This document shows, piece after piece, positions 26,213 to 32,890 of a stretch of DNA of 32,971 bases. Source of the DNA: Tenacibaculum finnmarkense (GTDB lineage: Bacteria; Bacteroidota; Bacteroidia; Flavobacteriales; Flavobacteriaceae). The stretch is taken from positions 1 to 32,971 of the forward strand of contig NZ_OENA01000010.1 of the NCBI RefSeq assembly GCF_900239185.1, in the 5' to 3' direction. The notes beneath the pieces were generated by a model. The model was not told the DNA's origin. It made no database searches and worked only from the letters and a program-made list of their open reading frames with translations. A program made the translations under genes and the position numbers. Positions within the stretch are counted from its first letter, which is position 1; every line of letters begins with the position of its first letter.

Positions 26213-27167
26213 CTTTTTCCCAAATATCAGTTCGGTAATGTTCCTCTTCGCCCTCTAAAATTTGCAAATAACTTTTGTAGCGTTCCCATGAAATAGTGTC
26301 CGCTTCTAGCGCATCTTTTACCGCACATTTTGGCTCATTTACATGAATACAATTGTTAAATTTACAATCTTGTTTTAACGCAAAAAATTCAGGAAAATAA
26401 TCTCCTAACTCTTCTTTATCGATATCAACAACACCAAAACCTTTAATTCCAGGCGTATCAATAATTCGAGCATCTTGAGGATTTTCTAAATTCAAATCGA
26501 ACATTTCGGCAAAAGTAGTGGTATGTTTTCCTTGGTTATGCTGATCAGAAATTTCTTTAGTTTTTAAATTTAACGCCTTATCAATAGTATTTACCAAAGT
26601 CGTTTTTCCAACACCAGAATGCCCAACAAACATCGACGTTTTACCAAGCATCATTTTCTTGATAGTATCAACATTCGTATTTTGTTTTGCAGAAACCTCA
26701 ATACATCGGTAACCGATAGTTTGGTAAATATCTTTTAAATATAAAATTTCGCCACGTTCTTCTACCTTATAAGAATCTATTTTGTTAAAAACTAAAATAG
26801 TATCAATTCTGTACGCTCTTGCGGAAACCAAAAAACGATCAATAAAAGTGGTAAACGTCGGCGGATTATTGATAGTAACCAATAAAAAAACTTGATCAAT
26901 ATTAGCCGCAATAATATGTGTTTGTTTCGATAAATTTACCGATTTACGCACAATAAAATTATCACGTTCATGAATATTGGTAATTACACCCGTTTCTTCA
27001 TTATTATTTGTTTCTAAGTCAAAATCAACTTTGTCTCCAACGGCAATCGGATTGGTACTTTTGATACCTTTTAATCTGAATTTTCCTTTAATACGGCATT
27101 TGTATAAAACCTGTTCACACTTTACCAAATACCAACTCCCTGTAGATTTATATACAATTCCTGTCAT
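26202..27167 (-). CDS. rsgA: Ribosome small subunit-dependent GTPase RsgA
   Basis: Circularly permuted GTPase of late 30S assembly. The 321 residues hold an N-terminal OB fold (MTGIVYKSTGSWYLVK to VGDKVDFDL). The GTPase motifs follow in permuted order: G4 FNKID, then G1 GHSGVGKTTLVN, then G3 DTPGIKGFG. A C-terminal zinc knuckle CKFNNCIHVNEPKC completes it. The start is supported by the conserved MTGIVYKSTGSWY beginning. A promoter-like CATCTTTG lies only four bases upstream, so the message may be leaderless. First gene of the operon rsgA-dtd-tapT-tatD-tcdA. Confidence 0.95.
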   Translation of the reverse strand: MTGIVYKSTGSWYLVKCEQVLYKCRIKGKFRLKGIKSTNPIAVGDKVDFDLETNNNEETGVITNIHERDNFIVRKSVNLSKQTHIIAANIDQVFLLVTINNPPTFTTFIDRFLVSARAYRIDTILVFNKIDSYKVEERGEILYLKDIYQTIGYRCIEVSAKQNTNVDTIKKMMLGKTSMFVGHSGVGKTTLVNTIDKALNLKTKEISDQHNQGKHTTTFAEMFDLNLENPQDARIIDTPGIKGFGVVDIDKEELGDYFPEFFALKQDCKFNNCIHVNEPKCAVKDALEADTISWERYKSYLQILEGEEEHYRTDIWEKDKE

Positions 27168-27171
27168 GCCA

Positions 27172-27179
27172 CAAAGATG
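27172..27179 (-). promoter_or_regulatory. -7-like element CATCTTTG of the rsgA operon
   Basis: CATCTTTG differs from TAnnTTTG only in the first base. Its distance to the ATG (27167) would put the transcription start at or next to the start codon. No -33 box was seen. Confidence 0.35.
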
Positions 27180-27262
27180 CAGAAATTTATGTAAAAATTA
27201 AAGTGTGAGTTGTGCTGTTTTTAGTTTTAGTGGTAAATAGTTAAAATAATGAATAATTTGAA

Positions 27263-27344
27263 GCTATTTCCCGCTTTACGCACTCGCTCTTTTTTTTGAA
27301 GGAAAAAAAAAGGAGCTCAAACAAATGCTTCAATCGGGGCTAGG
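27263..27344. repeat. Interspersed repeat family A, copy 1
   Basis: Runs from GCTATTTCCCGCTTTACG to CAATCGGGGCTAGG with a T-run/A-run hairpin in the middle (CTCGCTC..., GGAGCTC...). Copy 2 at 32350-32437 has the same layout and near-identical ends. I recall repeats with these ends, in either orientation, as common in flavobacterial genomes. Confidence 0.75.
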
Positions 27345-27388
27345 AATAATAAGTTTTGATTTATATTTTTAGTTCTTTTTTTTAGTAA

Positions 27389-27616
27389 GATTCCGTTTAA
27401 ATTTTAGTCAATAAAATTTTATTACAAAAATTCACAAATAACCTGTCAGTTCGAGTGATTTTTTTCCTTCAAAAAAATTGTATCGAGAACTTTTTAAGAT
27501 CTAAATCAATCAAAATAAAATTCTCGATACAATTTTAATTTCTTTTAGTCATTAAAATCACTCGAATTGACAAAAATCTAGCAAATCAGGATGTGAAACT
27601 TAAACAGGTTCTAAAG
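27389..27616. mobile_element. MITE-like element with nested inverted repeats
   Basis: Outer ends AGATTCCGTTTAAATTT (27389-27405) and, in reverse, AGAACCTGTTTAAGTTT (27596-27612) agree at 13 of 17 positions (family D). Inside are two further inverted pairs of family B: TGTCAGTTCGAGTGATTTT (27444-27462) with its one-mismatch complement (27554-27572), and a perfect 16-bp pair AAAATTGTATCGAGAA (27474-27489) with 27521-27536. No transposase is encoded. A clear target duplication was not found, so 'MITE-like' is an inference from structure. Confidence 0.55.
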
Positions 27617-27629
27617 AAGCTAAAAAGAA

Positions 27630-27662
27630 AAACCTCATAACTTTTTAATTTTATGAGGCTTT
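27630..27662 (-). terminator. Terminator of the phenylalanine/tyrosine operon
   Basis: CCTCATAA (27633-27640) and TTATGAGG (27651-27658) form an 8-bp stem, followed on the minus strand by TTTTTCTTTTT. It is about 150 bases past the last stop codon of the operon, with a family A repeat in between. Confidence 0.75.
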
Positions 27663-27704
27663 TAATAGTTTAAAAAAGGCAATAATAAGGTTGCTAAGTT
27701 GCGT

Positions 27705-27790
27705 TAAGGATTGAGTGGTTTGTTTGAGCTCTTTTTTGTTTTTTTTAAACAAAAAAAGCAAGTAACGAAAGCCTGACCCTTGTGGTAACG
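27705..27790. repeat. Interspersed repeat family A, diverged inverted copy 3
   Basis: In the opposite orientation to copy 1. AGGATTGAG...TTTGTTTGAGCTC, a T-run/A-run hairpin, then GCAAGTAACGAAAGCCTGA match the family with several changes. A different tail (CCCTTGTGGTAACGCCC) replaces the usual end. It lies in the 3' untranslated region of the aromatic operon. Confidence 0.55.
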
Positions 27791-27813
27791 CCCAAAAAAC
27801 AACTGTTATTATT

Positions 27814-28896
27814 TTATCCTTTAATAATTTTTTCTTGATGATTAATAGATTCTTGATGAATTGCCTTAAACATTTTTAAAACAAATTCTTCGCTTAAACC
27901 TTTACTTTCACCTTCTAAAATCATGTTTCCAAGAATTTCATTCCAACGTCTAGACTGTAAAACAGCAACATTTTTCTCCTTCTTTAAAGCACCAATTTTA
28001 TCGGCTATTTTCATTCTTTTAGCCATCGTTTCTATTAACTGCCCATCAATTATATTAATTTGAGCACGTAAATTGTCTAAAGAATCTCTATAGCCAGAAT
28101 CAGTTTCAGTGGCTTTTCTAATCTTCAAATCTTCCATTATTTGCTTTAATTTTGTAGGCGTAACCTGTTGAGCAGCATCACTCCAAGCTTTTTCAGGGTC
28201 GAAATGAGTTTCAATCATTAAGCCATTAAAATTCAAATCTAACGCCGTTTGACACACATCAAAAATCATTTCTCTATTTCCTGTAATATGCGAAGGATCA
28301 CAAATTAACGGTAAATCAGGGAATCTATTTTGAAATTCAATAGCAATTTGCCATTCAGGAATATTTCTATATTTAGATTTTTCATAGGTAGAAAAACCTC
28401 TGTGAATTGCGCCTAAATTTTTAATTCCCGCCGTATATAAACGCTCAATTCCACCTAACCATAAAGCTAAATCAGGATTTACAGGATTTTTAACCAATAC
28501 AATTTTATCAGTTCCTTGTAAAGCATCGGCAATTTCTTGCATAATAAATGGCGATACCGTTGAACGCGCACCAATCCATAATAAATCGATATCATGTTCT
28601 AACGCTAATTTTACGTGGGCGGCATTTGCCACTTCCGTACAGGTTTTCATCCCTGTTTCCGCTTTTACTTTTTGCAACCACTTTAAACCTAAAGCACCTA
28701 CACCTTCAAAATTCCCAGGTCTTGTTCTTGGTTTCCAAATTCCTGCTCTAAAATAATTTACATCAGAATCTTTTAATTCGTGTGCTATTTTTAAAACCTG
28801 CTCTTCGGTTTCTGCACTACAAGGCCCTGCTATTACTAGTGGATGTGCTAAACTCATATCATCCAACCATGTTCTTAATTCTTTTGTATTTTTCAT
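27814..28896 (-). CDS. Bifunctional DAHP synthase / chorismate mutase
   Basis: Joins the first enzyme of the shikimate pathway to the enzyme that commits chorismate to Phe and Tyr. Of 360 residues, about 1-260 are a type I-beta (NeuB-like) 3-deoxy-7-phosphoheptulonate synthase: GPCSAE at 24-29, RAGIWKPRTRPGNFEG at 50-65, metal/PEP-site CDPSH at 199-203, MIETHFDP. Residues about 268-355 are an AroQ-type chorismate mutase helix bundle (RDSLDNLRAQINIIDGQLIETMAKRMKIADKIG, later LQSRRW). In such fusions the mutase part often acts as the sensor through which prephenate or chorismate inhibits the synthase; whether that holds here is not shown. Last gene of the operon, 20 bases after tyrA. It is the only chorismate mutase in this operon. 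Confidence 0.95.
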   Translation of the reverse strand: MKNTKELRTWLDDMSLAHPLVIAGPCSAETEEQVLKIAHELKDSDVNYFRAGIWKPRTRPGNFEGVGALGLKWLQKVKAETGMKTCTEVANAAHVKLALEHDIDLLWIGARSTVSPFIMQEIADALQGTDKIVLVKNPVNPDLALWLGGIERLYTAGIKNLGAIHRGFSTYEKSKYRNIPEWQIAIEFQNRFPDLPLICDPSHITGNREMIFDVCQTALDLNFNGLMIETHFDPEKAWSDAAQQVTPTKLKQIMEDLKIRKATETDSGYRDSLDNLRAQINIIDGQLIETMAKRMKIADKIGALKKEKNVAVLQSRRWNEILGNMILEGESKGLSEEFVLKMFKAIHQESINHQEKIIKG

Positions 28897-28916
28897 TTTG
28901 ATTATTATTGTGGCGT

Positions 28917-29783
28917 TTATTTTATGCCGTTTAATATTTGTTTTATATGATTTGTACTTTCCATTTCTTTATGGATTTTAGTAAAATCATCTTTCAATAT
29001 TGCGTCTTTAAATTGCTGTAAATTAGCAATATATTCATCTAATGTTTCTATAACATTGTCTTTGTTTTGCTTAAAAATAGCCGTCCACATTGCGGGCGAA
29101 CTTTTTGCCAATCGAACTGTTGATGCAAAACCTGAACCTGCCATGTCAAAAATATCACGCTCGTTTCTTTCCTTTTCGATCACCGTTTTCCCCAACATAA
29201 AAGAACTAATATGCGATAAATGCGACACGTAAGCAATGTGTTTATCGTGCGATTTTACATCCATATAACGAATACGCATTCCTAGTTTTGAAAAAATTTC
29301 CAAGGCTTTTTCTTGCAGTTTGAACGCTGTTTTTTCTACTTCACAAATAATATTTGTCTTCTGATAAAACAAACCTTCATGCGCCGCTGTTGGTCCTGAA
29401 AATTCCGTTCCTGCAATAGGATGTGTTGCTAAAAAATTTCTTCGCTTCGGATGATTTTCAATGGTTTTACAAATTTTCTCTTTAGTAGATCCAACATCTA
29501 AAACCAGGCAATCATCGGTAATAATATCCAATATTTTAGGAACTATTGCTATTTGAACATCCACCGGAATTGAAACAATAACAATATCGGCTTTATCCAA
29601 GTCGTTAAAGTTTGCTTTATGCTTAATTACGCCAATTTTTAGCGCCTCTTCTAAGTGGTTTTCGTTGGCATCAATCCCATAAATAACAGCCTTCGGATAT
29701 TCTCTTTGAATATCTAAAACCATACTTCCACCAATTAAACCAACCCCAATTACAAATACGTTCATATTATTTTTTTGCATCAT
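28917..29783 (-). CDS. tyrA: Prephenate dehydrogenase
   Basis: Oxidises and decarboxylates prephenate to 4-hydroxyphenylpyruvate with NAD(P)+, the Tyr branch. The 288 residues start with a Rossmann motif VIGVGLIGGS (11-20). The TyrA landmarks DVGSTKEKIC, THPIAGTEFSGPTAA (active-site His) and YVSHLSHISSFMLG are clear. It is monofunctional: no chorismate mutase or ACT domain is attached. An ATG at 29765 (MNVFVIGVG) may be the true start, because it sits right before the conserved strand. It lies 47 bases after the aminotransferase gene. Confidence 0.94.
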   Translation of the reverse strand: MMQKNNMNVFVIGVGLIGGSMVLDIQREYPKAVIYGIDANENHLEEALKIGVIKHKANFNDLDKADIVIVSIPVDVQIAIVPKILDIITDDCLVLDVGSTKEKICKTIENHPKRRNFLATHPIAGTEFSGPTAAHEGLFYQKTNIICEVEKTAFKLQEKALEIFSKLGMRIRYMDVKSHDKHIAYVSHLSHISSFMLGKTVIEKERNERDIFDMAGSGFASTVRLAKSSPAMWTAIFKQNKDNVIETLDEYIANLQQFKDAILKDDFTKIHKEMESTNHIKQILNGIK

Positions 29784-29830
29784 TTCATTGCTTTTTTTCG
29801 CTTGAAATGATATTTTATTTTCACCTATTT

Positions 29831-30976
29831 TTAGGCAAACCTATTAATAGCCTCTTTGATAACTTCTTTTGTAATACACAATGAAAAACGAATATATCCT
29901 TCTCCTTGCGAACCAAAAACAGTTCCAGGGGTAATAAATATATCTTTTCCGTATAAAATTTCATCCGCCATTTCTTCGGATGTTTTTCCTGCTGGAATTT
30001 TAGCCCAAACAAACAAACCTGTTGAATTTTTATTATAAGTACAATTTAATGTATCGGCAAGTTGAAAAATTAAATCTCTACGTTCTTCGTATATTTTATT
30101 CTGCGCAATAAACCAATCATCCGATAAATGTAAAGCTTGAATCGCGCCTTTTTGAATTCCGTAAAACATACCAGAATCCATATTACTTTTAACCTTTAAT
30201 ATCTGGTTGATAAAGTTAGCATTTCCTAAAACCATTCCAACACGCCAGCCTGCCATATTAAAGGTTTTACTTAACGAATTTAGTTCTAGGGCAATATCTT
30301 TAGCGCCATCAACCTGTAAAATACTAATAGGATTATCATTTAAAATAAAACTATACGGATTATCATTTACAATTAAAATATGATGCTTTTTACCAAAAGC
30401 CACTAACTTTTCAAACGTTTGAAAAGTTGCATTTGTTCCCGTTGGCATGTGCGGATAATTCACCCACATAATTTTAACATTGCTTAAATCTAATTTTTCT
30501 AATTCCTCAAAATTAGGCTGCCAATTTGTAGCATCATTTAAGTTGTAAAAAATCGGATTTGCACCCACTAATTTAGTCACAGAAGTATAAGTCGGATACC
30601 CAGGATTCGGAATTAATACAGCATCGCCTTCATTTAAAAAAGCCATAGAAATATGCATAATTCCTTCTTTACTGCCCATTAAAGGCAATATTTCATTCTC
30701 AGGATTTGCAACAACATCAAATTTTTGCTTATAAAAATTCGCAATCGCATTTCTTAACTCAGGCAACCCCTGATAACTTTGATATTTATGCGCCACCGCA
30801 TCGTTAAAACTTTCTTGAATAGCATCAATAACTTTGGTCGGTGGTAATAAATCAGGGCTACCAATTCCCATATTGATAATCGGTTTTCCTGCTGCTGACA
30901 AGCCTCTAACCTCTCGTAATTTCTTAGAAAAGTAGTATTCTTGTACGGTATCTAATCTTTTTGCTGCTTCAATCAT
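29831..30976 (-). CDS. PLP-dependent class I aminotransferase of the Phe/Tyr operon
   Basis: Fold-type I aminotransferase of 381 residues. The PLP lysine is Lys237 in NSLSKTFNMAGWRVG, the pyridine-ring Asp is Asp205 in NDNPYSF, and the substrate carboxylate Arg is in YIRFSL near the C-terminus. The usual NPNNPTG appears as NYPHMPTG (173-180). Its place between pheA and tyrA strongly suggests it converts phenylpyruvate and 4-hydroxyphenylpyruvate (or prephenate) into Phe, Tyr or arogenate. This role is inferred from context, as the family also includes aspartate and diaminopimelate enzymes. Its ATG overlaps the pheA stop by four bases. Confidence 0.92.
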   Translation of the reverse strand: MIEAAKRLDTVQEYYFSKKLREVRGLSAAGKPIINMGIGSPDLLPPTKVIDAIQESFNDAVAHKYQSYQGLPELRNAIANFYKQKFDVVANPENEILPLMGSKEGIMHISMAFLNEGDAVLIPNPGYPTYTSVTKLVGANPIFYNLNDATNWQPNFEELEKLDLSNVKIMWVNYPHMPTGTNATFQTFEKLVAFGKKHHILIVNDNPYSFILNDNPISILQVDGAKDIALELNSLSKTFNMAGWRVGMVLGNANFINQILKVKSNMDSGMFYGIQKGAIQALHLSDDWFIAQNKIYEERRDLIFQLADTLNCTYNKNSTGLFVWAKIPAGKTSEEMADEILYGKDIFITPGTVFGSQGEGYIRFSLCITKEVIKEAINRFA

Positions 30977-31800
30977 TTTCTTCCATTTTTATAAGCCCCT
31001 AATATTTTAAAATCTTCCGCCATTATTTTAAGAATAGCAACCGCTTTTTCATAAAATTGATAACTATCAAAAGTAACATCTACAAAAAAAGAATATTTCC
31101 AAGGCGCTTCAATTACTGGCAACGACTGAATTTTTGTTAAATTCATTTTACAATCGCTCAATACATTTAAAATAGTCGCCAAACTACCTCTTTTATGATC
31201 TAGCTCAAATTTTAAAGACGCTTTATTTATGTTCTGAGTGCCATTATTTACTGGCTTTGTTTGCACAATAACAAAACGAGTAGCATTCTCTTTCATGGTT
31301 TGAATACCATCTTCAATTACCTGTAAATTAAAAATTTCTGCCGCAATTTTCGGCGCAATAGCCGCCACACCTTTTAGCTTATTTTTAGCAATTCTTTTAG
31401 CAACTTCAGCAGTATCAACATCTTCAATTAACTTTATTTTTGGATATCTCTTAAAAAACTCCTTACACTGTAAAAGCGCCATCGGATGCGAACAAACCTC
31501 GGTAATATCCTCTATTTTCTGATTCGGAAGCGCCATTAAATGATGATGAATATTCAAATATTCCTCTCCAATAATATGTAAATTATGCTGATCAATTAAA
31601 GCATAATTAGGAATAATAGACCCCGCAATCGTGTTTTCGAGTGCCATAATACCAATATCCGCCGTTTTATTAAGCAAACAATCCACTAAAACATCAAAAG
31701 ACATACACTCTTTCAATAAAGTGTTGGCGCCGTAAAAATTTCGAGCAACCTTATGATGATTAGAACCTTCTGCTCCTTGAATAGCTATTATTTTTTTCAT
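30973..31800 (-). CDS. pheA: Prephenate dehydratase
   Basis: Converts prephenate to phenylpyruvate, the Phe branch. Of 275 residues, about 1-180 form the catalytic domain (IQGAEGSNHH, GIMALENTIAGSI, VCSHPMALLQC, catalytic Thr in ENATRFVIV with T174-R175-F176). About 195-270 form an ACT domain. In the ACT domain the Phe-binding motifs of well-studied enzymes (GAL and ESRP) are here GSLA (205-208) and QSLP (225-228), so allosteric inhibition by Phe may be weak or different. No chorismate mutase domain is attached, unlike E. coli PheA. First gene of the four-gene operon, controlled by the attenuator directly in front of it. Confidence 0.95.
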   Translation of the reverse strand: MKKIIAIQGAEGSNHHKVARNFYGANTLLKECMSFDVLVDCLLNKTADIGIMALENTIAGSIIPNYALIDQHNLHIIGEEYLNIHHHLMALPNQKIEDITEVCSHPMALLQCKEFFKRYPKIKLIEDVDTAEVAKRIAKNKLKGVAAIAPKIAAEIFNLQVIEDGIQTMKENATRFVIVQTKPVNNGTQNINKASLKFELDHKRGSLATILNVLSDCKMNLTKIQSLPVIEAPWKYSFFVDVTFDSYQFYEKAVAILKIMAEDFKILGAYKNGRK

Positions 31801-31808
31801 TTTAAATC

Positions 31809-31838
31809 AAAAAAAAAGCCTCGATATATCGAGACTTT
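31809..31838 (-). terminator. Attenuator terminator of the pheA operon
   Basis: On the minus strand AAAGTCTCGA, loop TATA, TCGAGGCTTT form a 10-bp stem (one G-U pair), run on by a nine-T tract (31809-31817). It ends eight bases before the pheA ATG, so it can only regulate entry into the operon. Its 5' arm is the same stretch that pairs in the alternative antiterminator. Confidence 0.88.
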
Positions 31839-31879
31839 ATAAGTTATATTTGTTAGTTAACAATACGATACAAAGTCTC
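31831..31879 (-). promoter_or_regulatory. Antiterminator of the pheA operon leader
   Basis: GAGACTTTGTA (31879-31869) can pair with TATAAAGTCTC (31841-31831): ten Watson-Crick pairs and one G-U. The 3' arm covers AAAGTCTC of the terminator, so the two structures exclude each other. The 5' arm begins inside the leader peptide stop codon (TGA at 31880-31878), so a ribosome finishing the peptide covers it and lets the terminator form. Confidence 0.85.
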
Positions 31880-31940
31880 AGCCCTTATTAAAAAAATAAA
31901 AGTAAAAATAGAAACCTTGCCAGATGTTTTGTAACGTCAT
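31878..31940 (-). CDS. Phe/Tyr leader peptide of the aromatic operon
   Basis: A 20-codon reading frame, ATG at 31940 to TGA at 31878, product MTLQNIWQGFYFYFYFFNKG. Residues 10-17 are eight aromatic residues in a row, alternating Phe and Tyr (five Phe, three Tyr). It lies in the leader of an operon that makes exactly these amino acids. Together with the antiterminator and the terminator this is the classical layout of ribosome-mediated attenuation. When charged tRNA-Phe or tRNA-Tyr is scarce, the ribosome should stall in the aromatic run, leave the stop-codon region free and favour the antiterminator. When both are plentiful, the ribosome reaches the stop and the terminator forms. The peptide itself needs no function. 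It has a Bacteroidota promoter element 23 bases upstream. Sequence pattern is seen directly; the regulation is inferred. Confidence 0.9.
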   Translation of the reverse strand: MTLQNIWQGFYFYFYFFNKG

Positions 31941-31962
31941 TTTTGTATTTGTTGTACAAAGA

Positions 31963-31970
31963 CAAATCTA
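31963..31970 (-). promoter_or_regulatory. -7 element TAGATTTG of the Phe/Tyr operon
   Basis: TAGATTTG on the minus strand matches TAnnTTTG. Transcription would start near 31957, giving a short leader before the leader peptide ATG at 31940. A good -33 TTTG is missing at the standard spacing. Confidence 0.6.
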
Positions 31971-32071
31971 AAGATTAATCTCAGATAAAAAAACTTGTTG
32001 CTGTATTTTTTTAAAAAAAGAAAAGTTGACTAAAATAAGCGATGTTTTACTTAGTGTTATTAATCTTTAAG

Positions 32072-32083
32072 TGATGTAGGTCA
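32072..32083. promoter_or_regulatory. CRP/FNR-like site TGATGTAGGTCA
   Basis: GTGAT-GTAG-GTCAA resembles the FNR/CRP-type consensus TTGAT-N4-ATCAA with two changes. No gene follows on the plus strand, so it could belong to a lost gene or lie far upstream of the minus-strand pheA operon. Motif resemblance only. Confidence 0.2.
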
Positions 32084-32114
32084 ATGTTTTAATATTATTG
32101 TCGCCAGCAGTAAA

Positions 32115-32148
32115 TACCTATTTAGGTAAGTGTTTTAACCTAAATAAG
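32115..32148. promoter_or_regulatory. Cluster of inverted ACCTA half-sites
   Basis: TACCTA-TT-TAGGTA (32115-32128) is a perfect inverted repeat. A further half-site TTAACCTAAATA follows (32135-32146) and can also pair as a hairpin with CTATTTAGGTAA. It looks like an operator cluster or a small structured element; no gene is attached. Confidence 0.3.
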
Positions 32149-32349
32149 AACAATAAAACAGCTTAAAGTTTTATTTCAAACAAATAATCTTGTTTTGTTA
32201 TTTTTTTATAAAAAAATGCTAATAGCACAAATAAAGAGGGGAGAAGTAGTAAAATAATTAGAAAATTTGACACCTTATATATAATGACAAGAAAAACGCA
32301 AGAATTTCATTAAAACCAACCTATATATTAAAGGAACGATTTTTTAGCA

Positions 32350-32437
32350 GCAATTTCCCGCTTTCCGCACTCGCTTTTTTTGTTTTTTAAAAAGAAAAAC
32401 AAAAAAGAGCTCAAACAAAGCGTCAATCGGGGCTAGG
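32350..32437. repeat. Interspersed repeat family A, copy 2
   Basis: Same ends and orientation as 27263-27344: GCAATTTCCCGCTTTCCGCAC at the left, GTCAATCGGGGCTAGG at the right. A long T-run/A-run hairpin (TTTTTTTGTTTTT with AAAAACAAAAAAG) fills the middle. Confidence 0.75.
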
Positions 32438-32519
32438 CATTTGTACTAATTTCGATAAATTGATAAATCAACTATAATTTAGGCAAAGTTCACACTATCA
32501 TTTCGAGCAGTAAAACTTA

Positions 32520-32550
32520 AACCTCACAGGTTTTTAAAACCTGTGAGGTT
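32520..32550. repeat. 31-bp perfect palindrome
   Basis: AACCTCACAGGTTTT (32520-32534), one central T, AAAACCTGTGAGGTT (32536-32550): 15-bp perfect arms. There is no adjacent gene to terminate, so it is more likely a REP-like element. I recall similar palindromes in other flavobacterial genomes. Confidence 0.8.
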
Positions 32551-32576
32551 TATTCTTGTTTGAAGAATTTAAAACG

Positions 32577-32890
32577 AAATTCCTATTAACGAAAACAAAC
32601 TGTCAGTTCGAGTTATTTTTTTTCTGTTTAAGTTATTTAAAACGTCCTGCTGAATTTATTTAAGCATCGCATCAAAATGAGAACCCCAGAACATCAGCCT
32701 GAAAATCGGAAGTAAATTCCTATTAACAAAACAAACTGTCATTTCGAGTGATTTTTTTTCTGTTTAAGTTATTTAAAACGTCCTGCTGAATTTATTTAAG
32801 CATCGCATCAAAATGAGAACCCCAGAACATCAGCCTGAAAATTGGAAGTAAATTCCTATTCACGAAAACAAACGATCAGTTCGAGTGATT
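32577..32890. repeat. Tandem repeat of 136-137 bp units
   Basis: Units 32577-32713 and 32714-32849 are nearly identical. A third unit begins at 32850 and breaks off after about 40 bases, where it runs into a family B repeat. Each unit starts AAATTCCTATT, contains a family B start (TGTCAnTTCGAGTnATTTTT), the family C motif CTGCTGAATTTATTTAAGCA, and ends CATCAGCCTGAAAAT. They differ at only a few positions, so the duplication is recent. Confidence 0.85.

Larger units (their letters stand above)
27202..27813. other. Gene-free repeat region between rsgA and the aromatic operon
   Basis: About 600 bases without a credible gene. It holds a family A hairpin repeat (27263-27344), a MITE-like nested inverted repeat (27389-27616), the terminator of the aromatic operon (27633-27658) and a second, inverted family A copy (27705-27790). 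The first 60 bases are plain AT-rich DNA upstream of rsgA. Confidence 0.8.

Noticed and set aside
27202..27813. Possible CRISPR array or transposase remnant
   Set aside because: Repeats are inverted and few, with no regular spacers, and no transposase reading frame is present.
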